64,000 nt of DNA from Tenacibaculum agarivorans (GTDB taxonomy: Bacteria > Bacteroidota > Bacteroidia > Flavobacteriales > Flavobacteriaceae). Below, in pieces: positions 52,291 to 60,096 of this stretch. The stretch is taken from positions 1-64,000 of the forward strand of contig NZ_MSMP01000030.1 of NCBI RefSeq assembly GCF_001936575.1. The letters are read 5' to 3'. The position numbers and the translations under genes are program-made. The first letter of the stretch is position 1. Each line of letters starts with the position of its first letter. The notes below the pieces were generated by a model, which worked only from the letters and a program-made list of their open reading frames with translations, made no database searches and was not told the DNA's origin.

Positions 52291-53050
52291 TATCTAAACT
52301 AAAAACAGTAGCCCCATTGGCACTCATTAATTTTTGAGCATCAAAATTAGGCATTAACATTTGGTTTAATGTGTTTAAATCCCATGTATTAGGATCTTCA
52401 AACCACTGGCTAATATCAACAGTAACATTAATTACAATATCACCATCTGTAACTTCTATATTTGTTAAACTGATTGGAATTGATGTGTCTTCGTATACAG
52501 GATTAGCAGGGTCTGTTATATCTGCTGCTCGAATTGCATGATAATTAAATCCAGAAGGCATTGTGGTCGTTGTATTGGTATATTTGCCGTCAAATTGCAT
52601 ATAATGGTAACCTCCTCCTAATGATGTAGGTACATTAAAATTAGCTGAATTTAAATCTGCATATTCTCCATCTTTATTATCTTCATCTGAAAACCCAAAA
52701 GTAAAATTAAGACTATAGGTTCCATTGATTAGAATTTTATCAATTTCAAAAGATAAATTTTTCTCCTCTCCAAGATCAATAAGTAAATAATCCGATACAT
52801 CAGTTTCATTATTGTTAGCATCAACTAATTTAATGTTAGACAATACATATCTGTAAAGCTCAATACTAACTTTGTCTTCATTTTCCGTTTCAAAACTCTT
52901 TGAATTAAAATCAGCTTTTGTAACTACAACATCATCCCATTTATGTACAAAATTGACTGTGATTTTTTTACTTTGTAGTATAGTGTCTTCATTACTAGAA
53001 CATGAAACTAAACATAGAAGTAAGGTTAAAGAGTATAAAAATTTTAACAT
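52280..53050 (-). CDS. MbnP-like lipoprotein
   Basis: A 256-residue lipoprotein (lipobox CLVSC). It is beta-rich and carries the MbnP-family segments INVNFVHKWDDV-like start (TVNFVHKWDDVVV), VSIELYRYVLSNIKLVD, GGGYHYMQFDGKYTN and FNYHAIRA. Trp residues suitable for oxidation are present (HKWDD, SQWFEDPNTW). In methanotroph systems MbnP binds copper after Trp-to-kynurenine modification by the partner MbnH; here the partner gene directly overlaps. No methanobactin genes are seen, so the copper role is inferred from the family. It follows the repeat lipoprotein by 5 bases. Confidence 0.85.
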   Translation of the reverse strand: MLKFLYSLTLLLCLVSCSSNEDTILQSKKITVNFVHKWDDVVVTKADFNSKSFETENEDKVSIELYRYVLSNIKLVDANNNETDVSDYLLIDLGEEKNLSFEIDKILINGTYSLNFTFGFSDEDNKDGEYADLNSANFNVPTSLGGGYHYMQFDGKYTNTTTTMPSGFNYHAIRAADITDPANPVYEDTSIPISLTNIEVTDGDIVINVTVDISQWFEDPNTWDLNTLNQMLMPNFDAQKLMSANGATVFSLDNDS

Positions 53051-53055
53051 ATATA

Positions 53056-54375
53056 TTAATTAAGTTTTGTTATTAGAATGTCAGAAAAGCCCTTATTTTC
53101 CGTTATGTCTTTGTCATTACTAGTACTTTCACCAACAGCTATTATACTACCGTCATTTATTTCAGTAACGTCATACAATACATCAACATTAGATCCACCT
53201 ATAAATTTTTGCCATTTGATAGTTCCTTCAGAGGATATTTTTTGTATCCAAGCATCGTTTTGACCTTTATTAGAGAAATTATTATCTAAACTTCTAGAGT
53301 TTCCAACAATTAAAAAATCTCCATTACTAGAAGAAAATATAGAAGAACCAGTTTCAAAGCTTGAGCCACCGTAAGTTTTTTCCCAAATCATTTTTCCATC
53401 AGCATCAATTTTAACGAGCCATAAATCGCCACCGCCGTTATTAAATGAAATATCTTTATCATTACTTCTGGTATTTCCTATAATAATGAATTGATTATCA
53501 TTTGTTTTAACCATCCTTGAAGCTTTATCAGCTTGAGATCCACCAAAGTTCTTTTCCCAAAGTAATGTTCCAGTATTATCTATTTTAACAACCCAGAAGT
53601 CATAGTCGCCTTTTGGGTTAGAAATATCCACATCAGTGCTATCTGTAGTTCCAGCAATTAAAAAATCACCGCTACTAGTTTCAATTATATCAGTAGGTGT
53701 GTCAGTAAAAGTACCACCATAAAATTTACTCCATTCTTTCTCTCCGGTAGCGTTTAATTTTATAGCCCAGTAATCACCTCCAGCATGTCTAGAGAGTAAA
53801 CTTTTGGAGTTTCCTTCACCTCCAGATGAGGTAACATCTAATTCTCCAATGAGTAGAAAACCATTGTCAGCAGTTTGAATTACAGCATACCCTGTATCAT
53901 TTCCTGAAAAGCCATAAGATTTTTGCCATGAAATTTCTCCATTAGCTGTTAGTTTTAACATCCAAAAATCATTGTTTCCTTTGTTTTCTGTAGCGTCTCC
54001 ATCATTACTTTTACTAAAACCTATGATAGCAAAACCAGTATCAGACGTTTGAATCACGCTATGTGCTCTATCATTATCTGATCCACCGTAAATTTTAGAC
54101 CATTCTAAAGTATCATTGCTAGAATATTTGAGTAGAAAAAAGTCAGAATCATTTGTTACTTTACTATCAAAATCCTCATTATTACTATCAGTATATCCAC
54201 AAATAGCATATCCGCCATCATTGGTTTTTACAACTGAATTTGCTATTTCATTTTTATTCCCCCCCAGTGTTTTTATAAATGTAATGTTGATGTTCTCAGT
54301 CTGAGAAATCGGAGACTCATTGTTTGAGCAATTTGTAAATACTAATAAGATTGATAGAATAAAGTATAATCTCAT
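53056..54375 (-). CDS. Lipoprotein with beta-propeller-type repeats
   Basis: A 439-residue lipoprotein (lipobox VFTNC). About seven repeats of 55 residues, each with a GG.A..GY.DS pattern followed by DFFLLK/DFWMLK and then W.K.YGGS.ND.A..V..T (for instance WSKIYGGSDNDRAHSVIQT). This makes a beta-propeller-like surface protein. The function is not known; in Bacteroidota it often accompanies MbnP/MauG genes. It is 3 bases from the LVIVD gene and 5 from the MbnP-like gene, so all four are one operon. Confidence 0.75.
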   Translation of the reverse strand: MRLYFILSILLVFTNCSNNESPISQTENINITFIKTLGGNKNEIANSVVKTNDGGYAICGYTDSNNEDFDSKVTNDSDFFLLKYSSNDTLEWSKIYGGSDNDRAHSVIQTSDTGFAIIGFSKSNDGDATENKGNNDFWMLKLTANGEISWQKSYGFSGNDTGYAVIQTADNGFLLIGELDVTSSGGEGNSKSLLSRHAGGDYWAIKLNATGEKEWSKFYGGTFTDTPTDIIETSSGDFLIAGTTDSTDVDISNPKGDYDFWVVKIDNTGTLLWEKNFGGSQADKASRMVKTNDNQFIIIGNTRSNDKDISFNNGGGDLWLVKIDADGKMIWEKTYGGSSFETGSSIFSSSNGDFLIVGNSRSLDNNFSNKGQNDAWIQKISSEGTIKWQKFIGGSNVDVLYDVTEINDGSIIAVGESTSNDKDITENKGFSDILITKLN

Positions 54376-54378
54376 AAA

Positions 54379-55626
54379 TTAAGTTCCAGATTTTCTAACA
54401 ATAAAAAGGCCACGTTGAATATCGTTAATTACAATATTTCCACTAGGAAAGTAAGGATAGACACTCCAAGCTCCGCTAAAATCAGCATTGTTATTTTGAG
54501 GAAAAGTATCGAAAAAACCAACTTCATTCATTGAGTTTGTAGCTGCACTTATGTTACTGATATCTAGTTCTCTCATACCAGCGGTGTAGTTAGCGATGAA
54601 AAATGAATTACCTTTTACATAACCATTATGATCGACTGCTGTAGTTGGTCCTGTGTATGTTGAAGATAGTGTTGGATTTTCTAAATCACTTAAGTTGAAA
54701 ACAAGTAAACGTGTATTAAAACCAAAAGTTTGCTCGTCCAATTCATCACCTAAAATAAAATGTGTTTGATCGTCTGTAAACCAACCCTGATGAGCATATC
54801 GTACTTGTGGGTAACTTAAAGAAGATAGTAGAACAACATTAGATTTGTCAGTAACGTCTAAAACAACTATTTCATTTTCATTACTTCCAATATATATTTC
54901 TTTTCCTGTATATCGTGTATCAGGACCATTGTAGGTTATTACTTGTGCGTCATGTGAATAACCACTACCTATATAGCTTCCTAAAGATGTAGGATTCAAA
55001 GGATCACTAATATCTACAAAAACTGGCCCACCACCATTAGTGCTTCTACAGCCTACTAAATATGCAATGGCTTTATCTTCATTAATTACAATATTATGAC
55101 AACTTTCGACTCCTGTATATACCGTATCAGCAGTAAAATCTACAGGTGGATTAGCAACATTTCTTAATTTAGTAAGATCAAAAACTTGCATACCATGCGC
55201 ACCTACATTATCAGCAACAATAAAAGCAAAGTTGTTATATATTTTTACATCTCTCCATGAGTTCGCTGACGTATTTGTATTTAAACGTCCTAAAAATATT
55301 GGATTTGTAGGTTCGCTAATGTCTACAAAAGCAGTGCTGTTATTTAAGCATGAAATAGCATACTCTTTTCCTGTTGAAGCATCTGTCCAACCCCAAATAT
55401 CACTTCCTCTAGGTACACCAGGGGTACCTCCTAAAACTGTAGCTGGTATGTTAGCCATTAAATCATAGCCATTACAAGGAAAGTCACCTGCCATACCATT
55501 TTTACAGGGTGTTCTTGAGTCTTCAGAAGTATCTGGATTATCACCATCGTCGTTGCCTGGATCATCATTTGAACAGCTAAAGGCTAAAAAAATACATGTA
55601 ATTAAAGGGAATAAACGGAAACTCAT
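54379..55626 (-). CDS. Choice-of-anchor B lipoprotein with LVIVD-type repeats
   Basis: A 415-residue lipoprotein from the ATG at 55626 (MSFRLFPLITCIFLAFSC); an ATG three codons earlier is also possible. Asp-rich stretch after the lipobox, then the family's KNGMAGDFPCNGYDLMANIP start and repeated blocks such as AYLVGCRSTNGGG, VFVDISDPLNPTSLGSYIG and DISNISAATNSMNEVGFFDT, with shared VDIS.P..P motifs. These repeats form a beta-propeller. The exact role is unknown. It is the promoter-proximal gene of the four-gene operon. Confidence 0.82.
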   Translation of the reverse strand: MSFRLFPLITCIFLAFSCSNDDPGNDDGDNPDTSEDSRTPCKNGMAGDFPCNGYDLMANIPATVLGGTPGVPRGSDIWGWTDASTGKEYAISCLNNSTAFVDISEPTNPIFLGRLNTNTSANSWRDVKIYNNFAFIVADNVGAHGMQVFDLTKLRNVANPPVDFTADTVYTGVESCHNIVINEDKAIAYLVGCRSTNGGGPVFVDISDPLNPTSLGSYIGSGYSHDAQVITYNGPDTRYTGKEIYIGSNENEIVVLDVTDKSNVVLLSSLSYPQVRYAHQGWFTDDQTHFILGDELDEQTFGFNTRLLVFNLSDLENPTLSSTYTGPTTAVDHNGYVKGNSFFIANYTAGMRELDISNISAATNSMNEVGFFDTFPQNNNADFSGAWSVYPYFPSGNIVINDIQRGLFIVRKSGT

Positions 55627-55730
55627 AATGTACATTAATTGAGGTTGTTGGATACTAATGTATAAAATTATTGGATTAAAAGTAAAATTCCTATAATTTC
55701 ATTGTTAAAAAGCTGATAAGTATTGTTAAA

Positions 55731-55752
55731 AAATTAGATTGAAGTATCTTTG
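55731..55752 (+). promoter_or_regulatory. Promoter of thiL, close to a leaderless start
   Basis: TATTG (55731-55735), 19 bases and TATCTTTG (55745-55752) match the Bacteroidota -33/-7 consensus. The expected start of transcription is at or within a few bases of the ATG at 55757, so the thiL mRNA may be leaderless or nearly so. This also rules out the TTG at 55739 as start codon. Confidence 0.75.
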
Positions 55753-55756
55753 TTTT

Positions 55757-56806
55757 ATGTTAGAAGATAAAAATAAGCAAAAAACTTCATTAGCTGAATT
55801 AGGAGAGTTTGGTCTAATCAGTCACTTAACAGAACATTTCGAAATACATCATGAGTCAACAGTAAAAGGTGTGGGAGACGATTGTGCAGTAGTATCTAAT
55901 GAAGATGAATTGGTAGTTACTACAGATTTATTAGTTGAAGGAGTACATTTTGATTTAAGTTATGTGCCTTTAAAACATTTAGGTTACAAATCTGTAATGG
56001 TAAATCTTTCAGATGTTTATGCAATGAATGCAGAAGCGAAGCAAATTACTGTCTCTATTGCAGTCTCTAATCGTTTTCCATTGGAGGCTTTGGAAGAATT
56101 ATACTCAGGGATCCAGTTGGCGTGTAAAACATATAAAGTTGACTTAATAGGAGGAGATACTACTTCTTCAACCAAAGGAATGTTAATTTCCATAACCGCT
56201 TTAGGTACAGCTAAAAAAGAGGATATTGTATATAGAAATGGAGCAAAATCTAATGATTTAGTTGTAGTGACCGGAGATTTAGGAGGCGCCTATTTAGGAT
56301 TACAAGTTATGGAAAGAGAGAAGGAAGTATTTAAGGTTAACCCTCAAAATCAGCCCGATCTTGAGTCATATTCTTATATTGTAGAAAGACAATTGAAACC
56401 AGAAGCTAGAAAGGATATTCCTAAATTATTGAAAGAATTAGAGGTGAAACCTACAGCTATGATTGATATTTCAGATGGGTTATCATCAGAAATTATGCAC
56501 ATATGTACACAGAGTAAAGTAGGATGTAACTTGTTTGAAGATAAATTCCCACTAGATCCACAAGTAATTTCTACTTGCGAAGAATTTAATTTGGATTCTA
56601 CAATGGTTGCGCTTAGTGGAGGAGAAGATTATGAGTTGTTGTTTACGGTCTCTATAAATGATTTTGATAAGATAAAAGGAAACCCAAATCTTACTGTAAT
56701 AGGTCATATTACTGAAGAAAATCAAGGCATGAATTTAATAACCCGTGCAAATCAATCTATTAAATTAAAAGCTCAGGGTTGGAATTCATTCAATGAAGAA
56801 TCTTAA
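55757..56806 (+). CDS. thiL: Thiamine-monophosphate kinase
   Basis: A 349-residue cytosolic enzyme that phosphorylates thiamine monophosphate to thiamine diphosphate with ATP, the last step of cofactor synthesis and the cofactor of the nearby SucA. Family motifs: KGVGDDCAVV, VTTDLLVEGVHFDLSY, KSVMVNLSDVYAMNA and LIGGDTTSS, with the later VALSGGEDYELLFTV. The start is set by the promoter position. The length fits ThiL. Confidence 0.93.
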   Translation: MLEDKNKQKTSLAELGEFGLISHLTEHFEIHHESTVKGVGDDCAVVSNEDELVVTTDLLVEGVHFDLSYVPLKHLGYKSVMVNLSDVYAMNAEAKQITVSIAVSNRFPLEALEELYSGIQLACKTYKVDLIGGDTTSSTKGMLISITALGTAKKEDIVYRNGAKSNDLVVVTGDLGGAYLGLQVMEREKEVFKVNPQNQPDLESYSYIVERQLKPEARKDIPKLLKELEVKPTAMIDISDGLSSEIMHICTQSKVGCNLFEDKFPLDPQVISTCEEFNLDSTMVALSGGEDYELLFTVSINDFDKIKGNPNLTVIGHITEENQGMNLITRANQSIKLKAQGWNSFNEES

Positions 56807-56878
56807 AAAGTAATGGTATAAAATTTGTATATTGCTGATACGAATTAAATAATTATTAACAACAAAAAATTAAAAGAA

Positions 56879-57349
56879 ATGGGTTTATTTTCATTTATTA
56901 AAAATGCCGGAGCTAAAGTTTTTGGAATTGGAAAAACTACTGAAGAAGAAGCCGCTGAGAAAGCTGGTAAATTAGTTGATGCAGTTAATGCATTAGAATT
57001 ATCTGTTGCTGACTTAAATGTTAGTGTAGATGATGATAAAGCTACAATTACTGGTGAAGCTGCAGATTTAGCAACAAAAGAAAAAGTAGTTTTAGTTGTA
57101 GGAAATACAGAAGGAATTGCAACTGTTGAAGATAATATGACTGTAGCTGAAGTAGAAGAAGTAGCTGAAGAAGAAATGGCTCAGTTTCATACTGTAGTTA
57201 GCGGAGATACTTTAGGAAAAATAGCTAAAGAATTCTACGGTGATGCTATGAAATACCCTGTAATCTTTGAGGCTAACAAACCAATGTTAGAGCACCCAGA
57301 TAAGATTTACCCTGGTCAAGTATTAAGAATTCCACCTTTAGTGGACTAA
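56879..57349 (+). CDS. BON-LysM domain protein (Kbp/YgaU-like)
   Basis: A 156-residue cytosolic protein with an N-terminal amphipathic region, a BON domain at about 25-90 (LELSVADLNVSVDDDKATI) and a LysM domain at about 103-153 (FHTVVSGDTLGKIAKEFYGD ... QVLRIP). This is the architecture of E. coli Kbp (YgaU), a potassium-binding protein, so a cation-sensing role is likely. It lies 72 bases after thiL and has its own terminator. Confidence 0.88.
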   Translation: MGLFSFIKNAGAKVFGIGKTTEEEAAEKAGKLVDAVNALELSVADLNVSVDDDKATITGEAADLATKEKVVLVVGNTEGIATVEDNMTVAEVEEVAEEEMAQFHTVVSGDTLGKIAKEFYGDAMKYPVIFEANKPMLEHPDKIYPGQVLRIPPLVD

Positions 57350-57376
57350 CCAAAAGTTATACAACCACAATCAGGA

Positions 57377-57405
57377 AGCATCACTTTACAGTGGTGCTTT
57401 TTTTA
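57377..57405 (+). terminator. Terminator of the BON-LysM gene
   Basis: AGCATCAC pairs with GTGGTGCT (one G-T) and is followed by seven T. It starts about 28 bases after the stop. Confidence 0.85.
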
Positions 57406-57578
57406 TTGTTGGATAATAATTGATCAAATAAAATTAGTTGAAAGAAAAATTCTTGAAGTAAATAGGCAAGGATTGCAATTTTGTAGCTACCTTAAAAATT
57501 ATCTTGTCGAATCTTTCGGCTTTTTTAAAGATAGGTTAAATATAGAAAGCTTTCAAAGTAAATTATTAAATGATATAC

Positions 57579-58610
57579 TTATAAAATTTCTAATACTTTA
57601 TCTACTATTATCTCAGGTTCAATACTACGCATTACATCTTCATATCCTTCAAATGTTCTATTCCCATAAACAGAGCATGGAAGTAAAGGATAATTTTTTA
57701 AATCAGGTACTATACTGTAATCTGAAGGTTGATTAAATGGAGCAAAACCAGCATAAGGATGCGTATTTCCCCATAAAATTATGGTTTTGGTATTTTGCAT
57801 TGCAGCTAAATGTGCATTAGCACTATCCATAGATAACATTACATTTAAATTTGCAATTAAATTTAATTCATTTTTAAGCCCATTTAATTGACCAGCAACA
57901 GAAATAACATTAGAGTATTTACTTTGAAATTCTTCTAAAGTTTCGATATCAGCTTTTCCTCCAAATAAAAATAGTTGTAGATCTTCATTAGATAGCTTTT
58001 GAATGACTTTTTCCATTAAATCTAACGGATAGGTTTTAGACTCAAATGCTGCAAAAGGAGCAATACCAATCCATTTTTTTTCTTTTGAACCCAATTTTTG
58101 AGTATTAAATGTATTTAATTGTGCTTTTTTAGAAGAATCAGACTGTAAATTAATTTGAATTCCTAGTTTTTTAAATACATCTACATACCTTTCATGTGAA
58201 GATTTAAGTTGTTTAAATACCTTATTTTCTTTTCTAGTCAATGCTTTTTTTTCTTTTCTTCCTTTGTCAATTTTTGCAATTTTAGCATTGGAAAAAAAAC
58301 TGAATAACCCTCTTACAATTTTAGAACGTAGTACATTATGTAAGTCAGCAAAATGAGTAGGCTTATTTTTGTTTAAGTCTTTATATAATCTAATCAGACC
58401 TAAAAAACCTTTATGTCTATTGTTAACTTTAGCTGCAAAAAAAGTAACATTCGGAATATCCTCGAATAAAGGTTGTAAAAATTGTTTTGATACAAAAGTG
58501 ATTTGAGCTTTGGGATGTTGCTTTACCAAATTTTTAATAACAGGTACAGTCATGGCGACATCACCCATGGCAGATAATCTAAAAACTATAATATGAGTTT
58601 TTGTATTCAA
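57579..58610 (-). CDS. Glycosyltransferase family 9 (heptosyltransferase-like)
   Basis: A 343-residue cytosolic enzyme of the ADP-heptose:LPS heptosyltransferase family. The first Rossmann domain has the SAMGDVAMTVPVIKNLVKQH signature; the second has LSMDSANAHLAAMQNTKTII and WGNTHPYAGFAP, which place the donor. Acceptor specificity cannot be told. It probably adds sugars to lipopolysaccharide core. It lies alone, 83 bases downstream of the bacilliredoxin gene on the same strand, with a terminator between. Confidence 0.88.
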   Translation of the reverse strand: MNTKTHIIVFRLSAMGDVAMTVPVIKNLVKQHPKAQITFVSKQFLQPLFEDIPNVTFFAAKVNNRHKGFLGLIRLYKDLNKNKPTHFADLHNVLRSKIVRGLFSFFSNAKIAKIDKGRKEKKALTRKENKVFKQLKSSHERYVDVFKKLGIQINLQSDSSKKAQLNTFNTQKLGSKEKKWIGIAPFAAFESKTYPLDLMEKVIQKLSNEDLQLFLFGGKADIETLEEFQSKYSNVISVAGQLNGLKNELNLIANLNVMLSMDSANAHLAAMQNTKTIILWGNTHPYAGFAPFNQPSDYSIVPDLKNYPLLPCSVYGNRTFEGYEDVMRSIEPEIIVDKVLEIL

Positions 58611-58642
58611 AAAACAAAGATTTTAAATCTCAAAATTAAGTA

Positions 58643-58669
58643 TAAAAAAATCCACTCAAGGAGTGGATT
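58643..58669 (-). terminator. Terminator of the bacilliredoxin gene
   Basis: ATCCACTC pairs with GAGTGGAT around a three-base loop, followed on the minus strand by seven T. It starts about 25 bases after the stop of the bacilliredoxin gene. Confidence 0.85.
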
Positions 58670-58693
58670 CTAAATTTTATTTTAAAAGTGCTA

Positions 58694-59104
58694 TTAGCAG
58701 AACTCTTCGTAAGCTTGAGATAAGTTTTCAGCAATCATTTCAGCTGAACGCCCTTCAATATGATGTCTTTCTAACATGTGTACTAGTTTCCCATCTTTAA
58801 ATAAAGCGATAGCTGGTGAAGAAGGAGGAAAAGGGATCATATATTCACGTGCTTTTGCTGTAGATTCTTTTTCTACACCAGCAAAAACAGTAGTTAAATG
58901 ATCTGGCTTTTTCTCAGTTTCTAAAGAAGCAATTGCGCCTGGTCTAGCCGTACCAGCAGCACAACCACACACAGAATTAACCATTACTAAAGTAGTTCCT
59001 TCTTTTGCTAAAGCTGAGTCAACATCTTCTGCATTATATAAAGCTGTAAACCCTGCATTAATTAACTGATCACGCATAGGTTTTACTAATTCTTCTGGAT
59101 ACAT
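58694..59104 (-). CDS. BrxA/BrxB-family bacilliredoxin
   Basis: A 136-residue thioredoxin-fold protein with the CGC active site Cys46-Gly47-Cys48 (VNSVCGCAAGTARPG) and the IPFPPSSPAIALF cis-Pro-type segment. Bacilliredoxins remove bacillithiol or similar thiols from proteins after oxidative stress; Bacteroidota with bacillithiol have this family. It is transcribed away from the TerB-DnaJ gene. Length and motifs fit the family well. Confidence 0.92.
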   Translation of the reverse strand: MYPEELVKPMRDQLINAGFTALYNAEDVDSALAKEGTTLVMVNSVCGCAAGTARPGAIASLETEKKPDHLTTVFAGVEKESTAKAREYMIPFPPSSPAIALFKDGKLVHMLERHHIEGRSAEMIAENLSQAYEEFC

Positions 59105-59124
59105 AATTATTTATTTTTGAATTA

Positions 59125-59153
59125 CAAAGATACTTATAATCTGATTATATTTG
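59125..59153. promoter_or_regulatory. Divergent -7 boxes for bacilliredoxin and TerB-DnaJ genes
   Basis: On the minus strand TATCTTTG (59125-59132) faces the bacilliredoxin gene, and on the plus strand TATATTTG (59146-59153) faces the TerB-DnaJ gene; both match TAnnTTTG. Neither has a clear TTG at standard distance, and the two promoter regions overlap, so their firing may be mutually exclusive. Confidence 0.55.
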
Positions 59154-59173
59154 AAATTCATAAAGAATTAGAT

Positions 59174-59953
59174 ATGGGAAATTTTACAAAATGGTTAGGA
59201 GCTGGTTTAGGATTTACATTTGGAGGTCCAATAGGAGCAATTATAGGATTTGCTATAGGAAGTATGTTAGATTCTGATGTTATTAGTCTTAAAGAATATA
59301 AAGAAGAACAAGAAGATTATACACGAAAAACAACTAGACAAAGAACAGAGCGACCAAGAGTGAAAAAAGCTACTGCTGGAGATTTTGAAGTAAGTCTGTT
59401 AATTTTATCTTCAATTGTAATAAAAGCAGATGGCAAAATAGATCAAGTAGAGTTAGAATATGTAAGAAAACATTTTATAAATCTTTATGGAGAGCAGCGT
59501 GCTACTAGAGCATTTAAATTATTCAATGGCATTATAAAGAAAGATGTTTCAACTCGAGAAGTATGTATCCAAATACGAGAGCATATGTCGCATCCTTCGA
59601 GATTACAGTTAATCCACTTTTTATTTGGAATTGCGAAAGCAGATGGAAATGTTACAGCTTCAGAAGAAGAAGCTATCCATAAAATTTCAGGGTACCTATA
59701 TATCAGTTCTGGAGATTACACTTCAATAAAAGCAATGTTTTATAATGAAATTGACGCTTCATATAAAATACTTGAGATTTCAAAAGACGCTTCTCATGAT
59801 GAAATTAAAAAAGCGTATAGAAAAATGGCTAAAAAGTATCATCCAGATCGTTTGCAGAACATTGGAGAAGAGCATAAAAAAGCAGCTAAAGAAAAATTTC
59901 AAAGTATACAAAAAGCTTATGAAAGTATAAAAGCAGAAAAAAATATCACTTAA
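59174..59953 (+). CDS. TerB - DnaJ domain protein (DjlA-like)
   Basis: A 259-residue protein from the ATG at 59174; an ATG 19 codons earlier would start before the -7 box, so it is excluded. A Gly-rich hydrophobic segment at about 8-35 (WLGAGLGFTFGGPIGAIIGF) probably anchors it in the membrane. Residues about 65-180 are a TerB-like helical domain (VIKADGKIDQVELEYVRKHF). The C-terminal J-domain has the HPD motif at 223-225 (KKYHPDRLQ). This is the layout of DjlA, which recruits DnaK to the membrane. Confidence 0.9.
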   Translation: MGNFTKWLGAGLGFTFGGPIGAIIGFAIGSMLDSDVISLKEYKEEQEDYTRKTTRQRTERPRVKKATAGDFEVSLLILSSIVIKADGKIDQVELEYVRKHFINLYGEQRATRAFKLFNGIIKKDVSTREVCIQIREHMSHPSRLQLIHFLFGIAKADGNVTASEEEAIHKISGYLYISSGDYTSIKAMFYNEIDASYKILEISKDASHDEIKKAYRKMAKKYHPDRLQNIGEEHKKAAKEKFQSIQKAYESIKAEKNIT

Positions 59954-60096
59954 ATTTTATAAGATTAGTTTTCTATAAAAAAAGAGGTTTTTAACTTTTT
60001 TTTATCATTGTGGTGACTTATATGTTAATAAAGTGTCAAAAAACAAAGGCATTTTTTTATCTTTAAAGGACACATTGACCCCCGGAAATCTAAAAC

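Noticed and set aside
57473..57736. 87-codon plus-strand reading frame
   Set aside because: It runs antisense into the 3' end of the glycosyltransferase gene and has no credible start or family.
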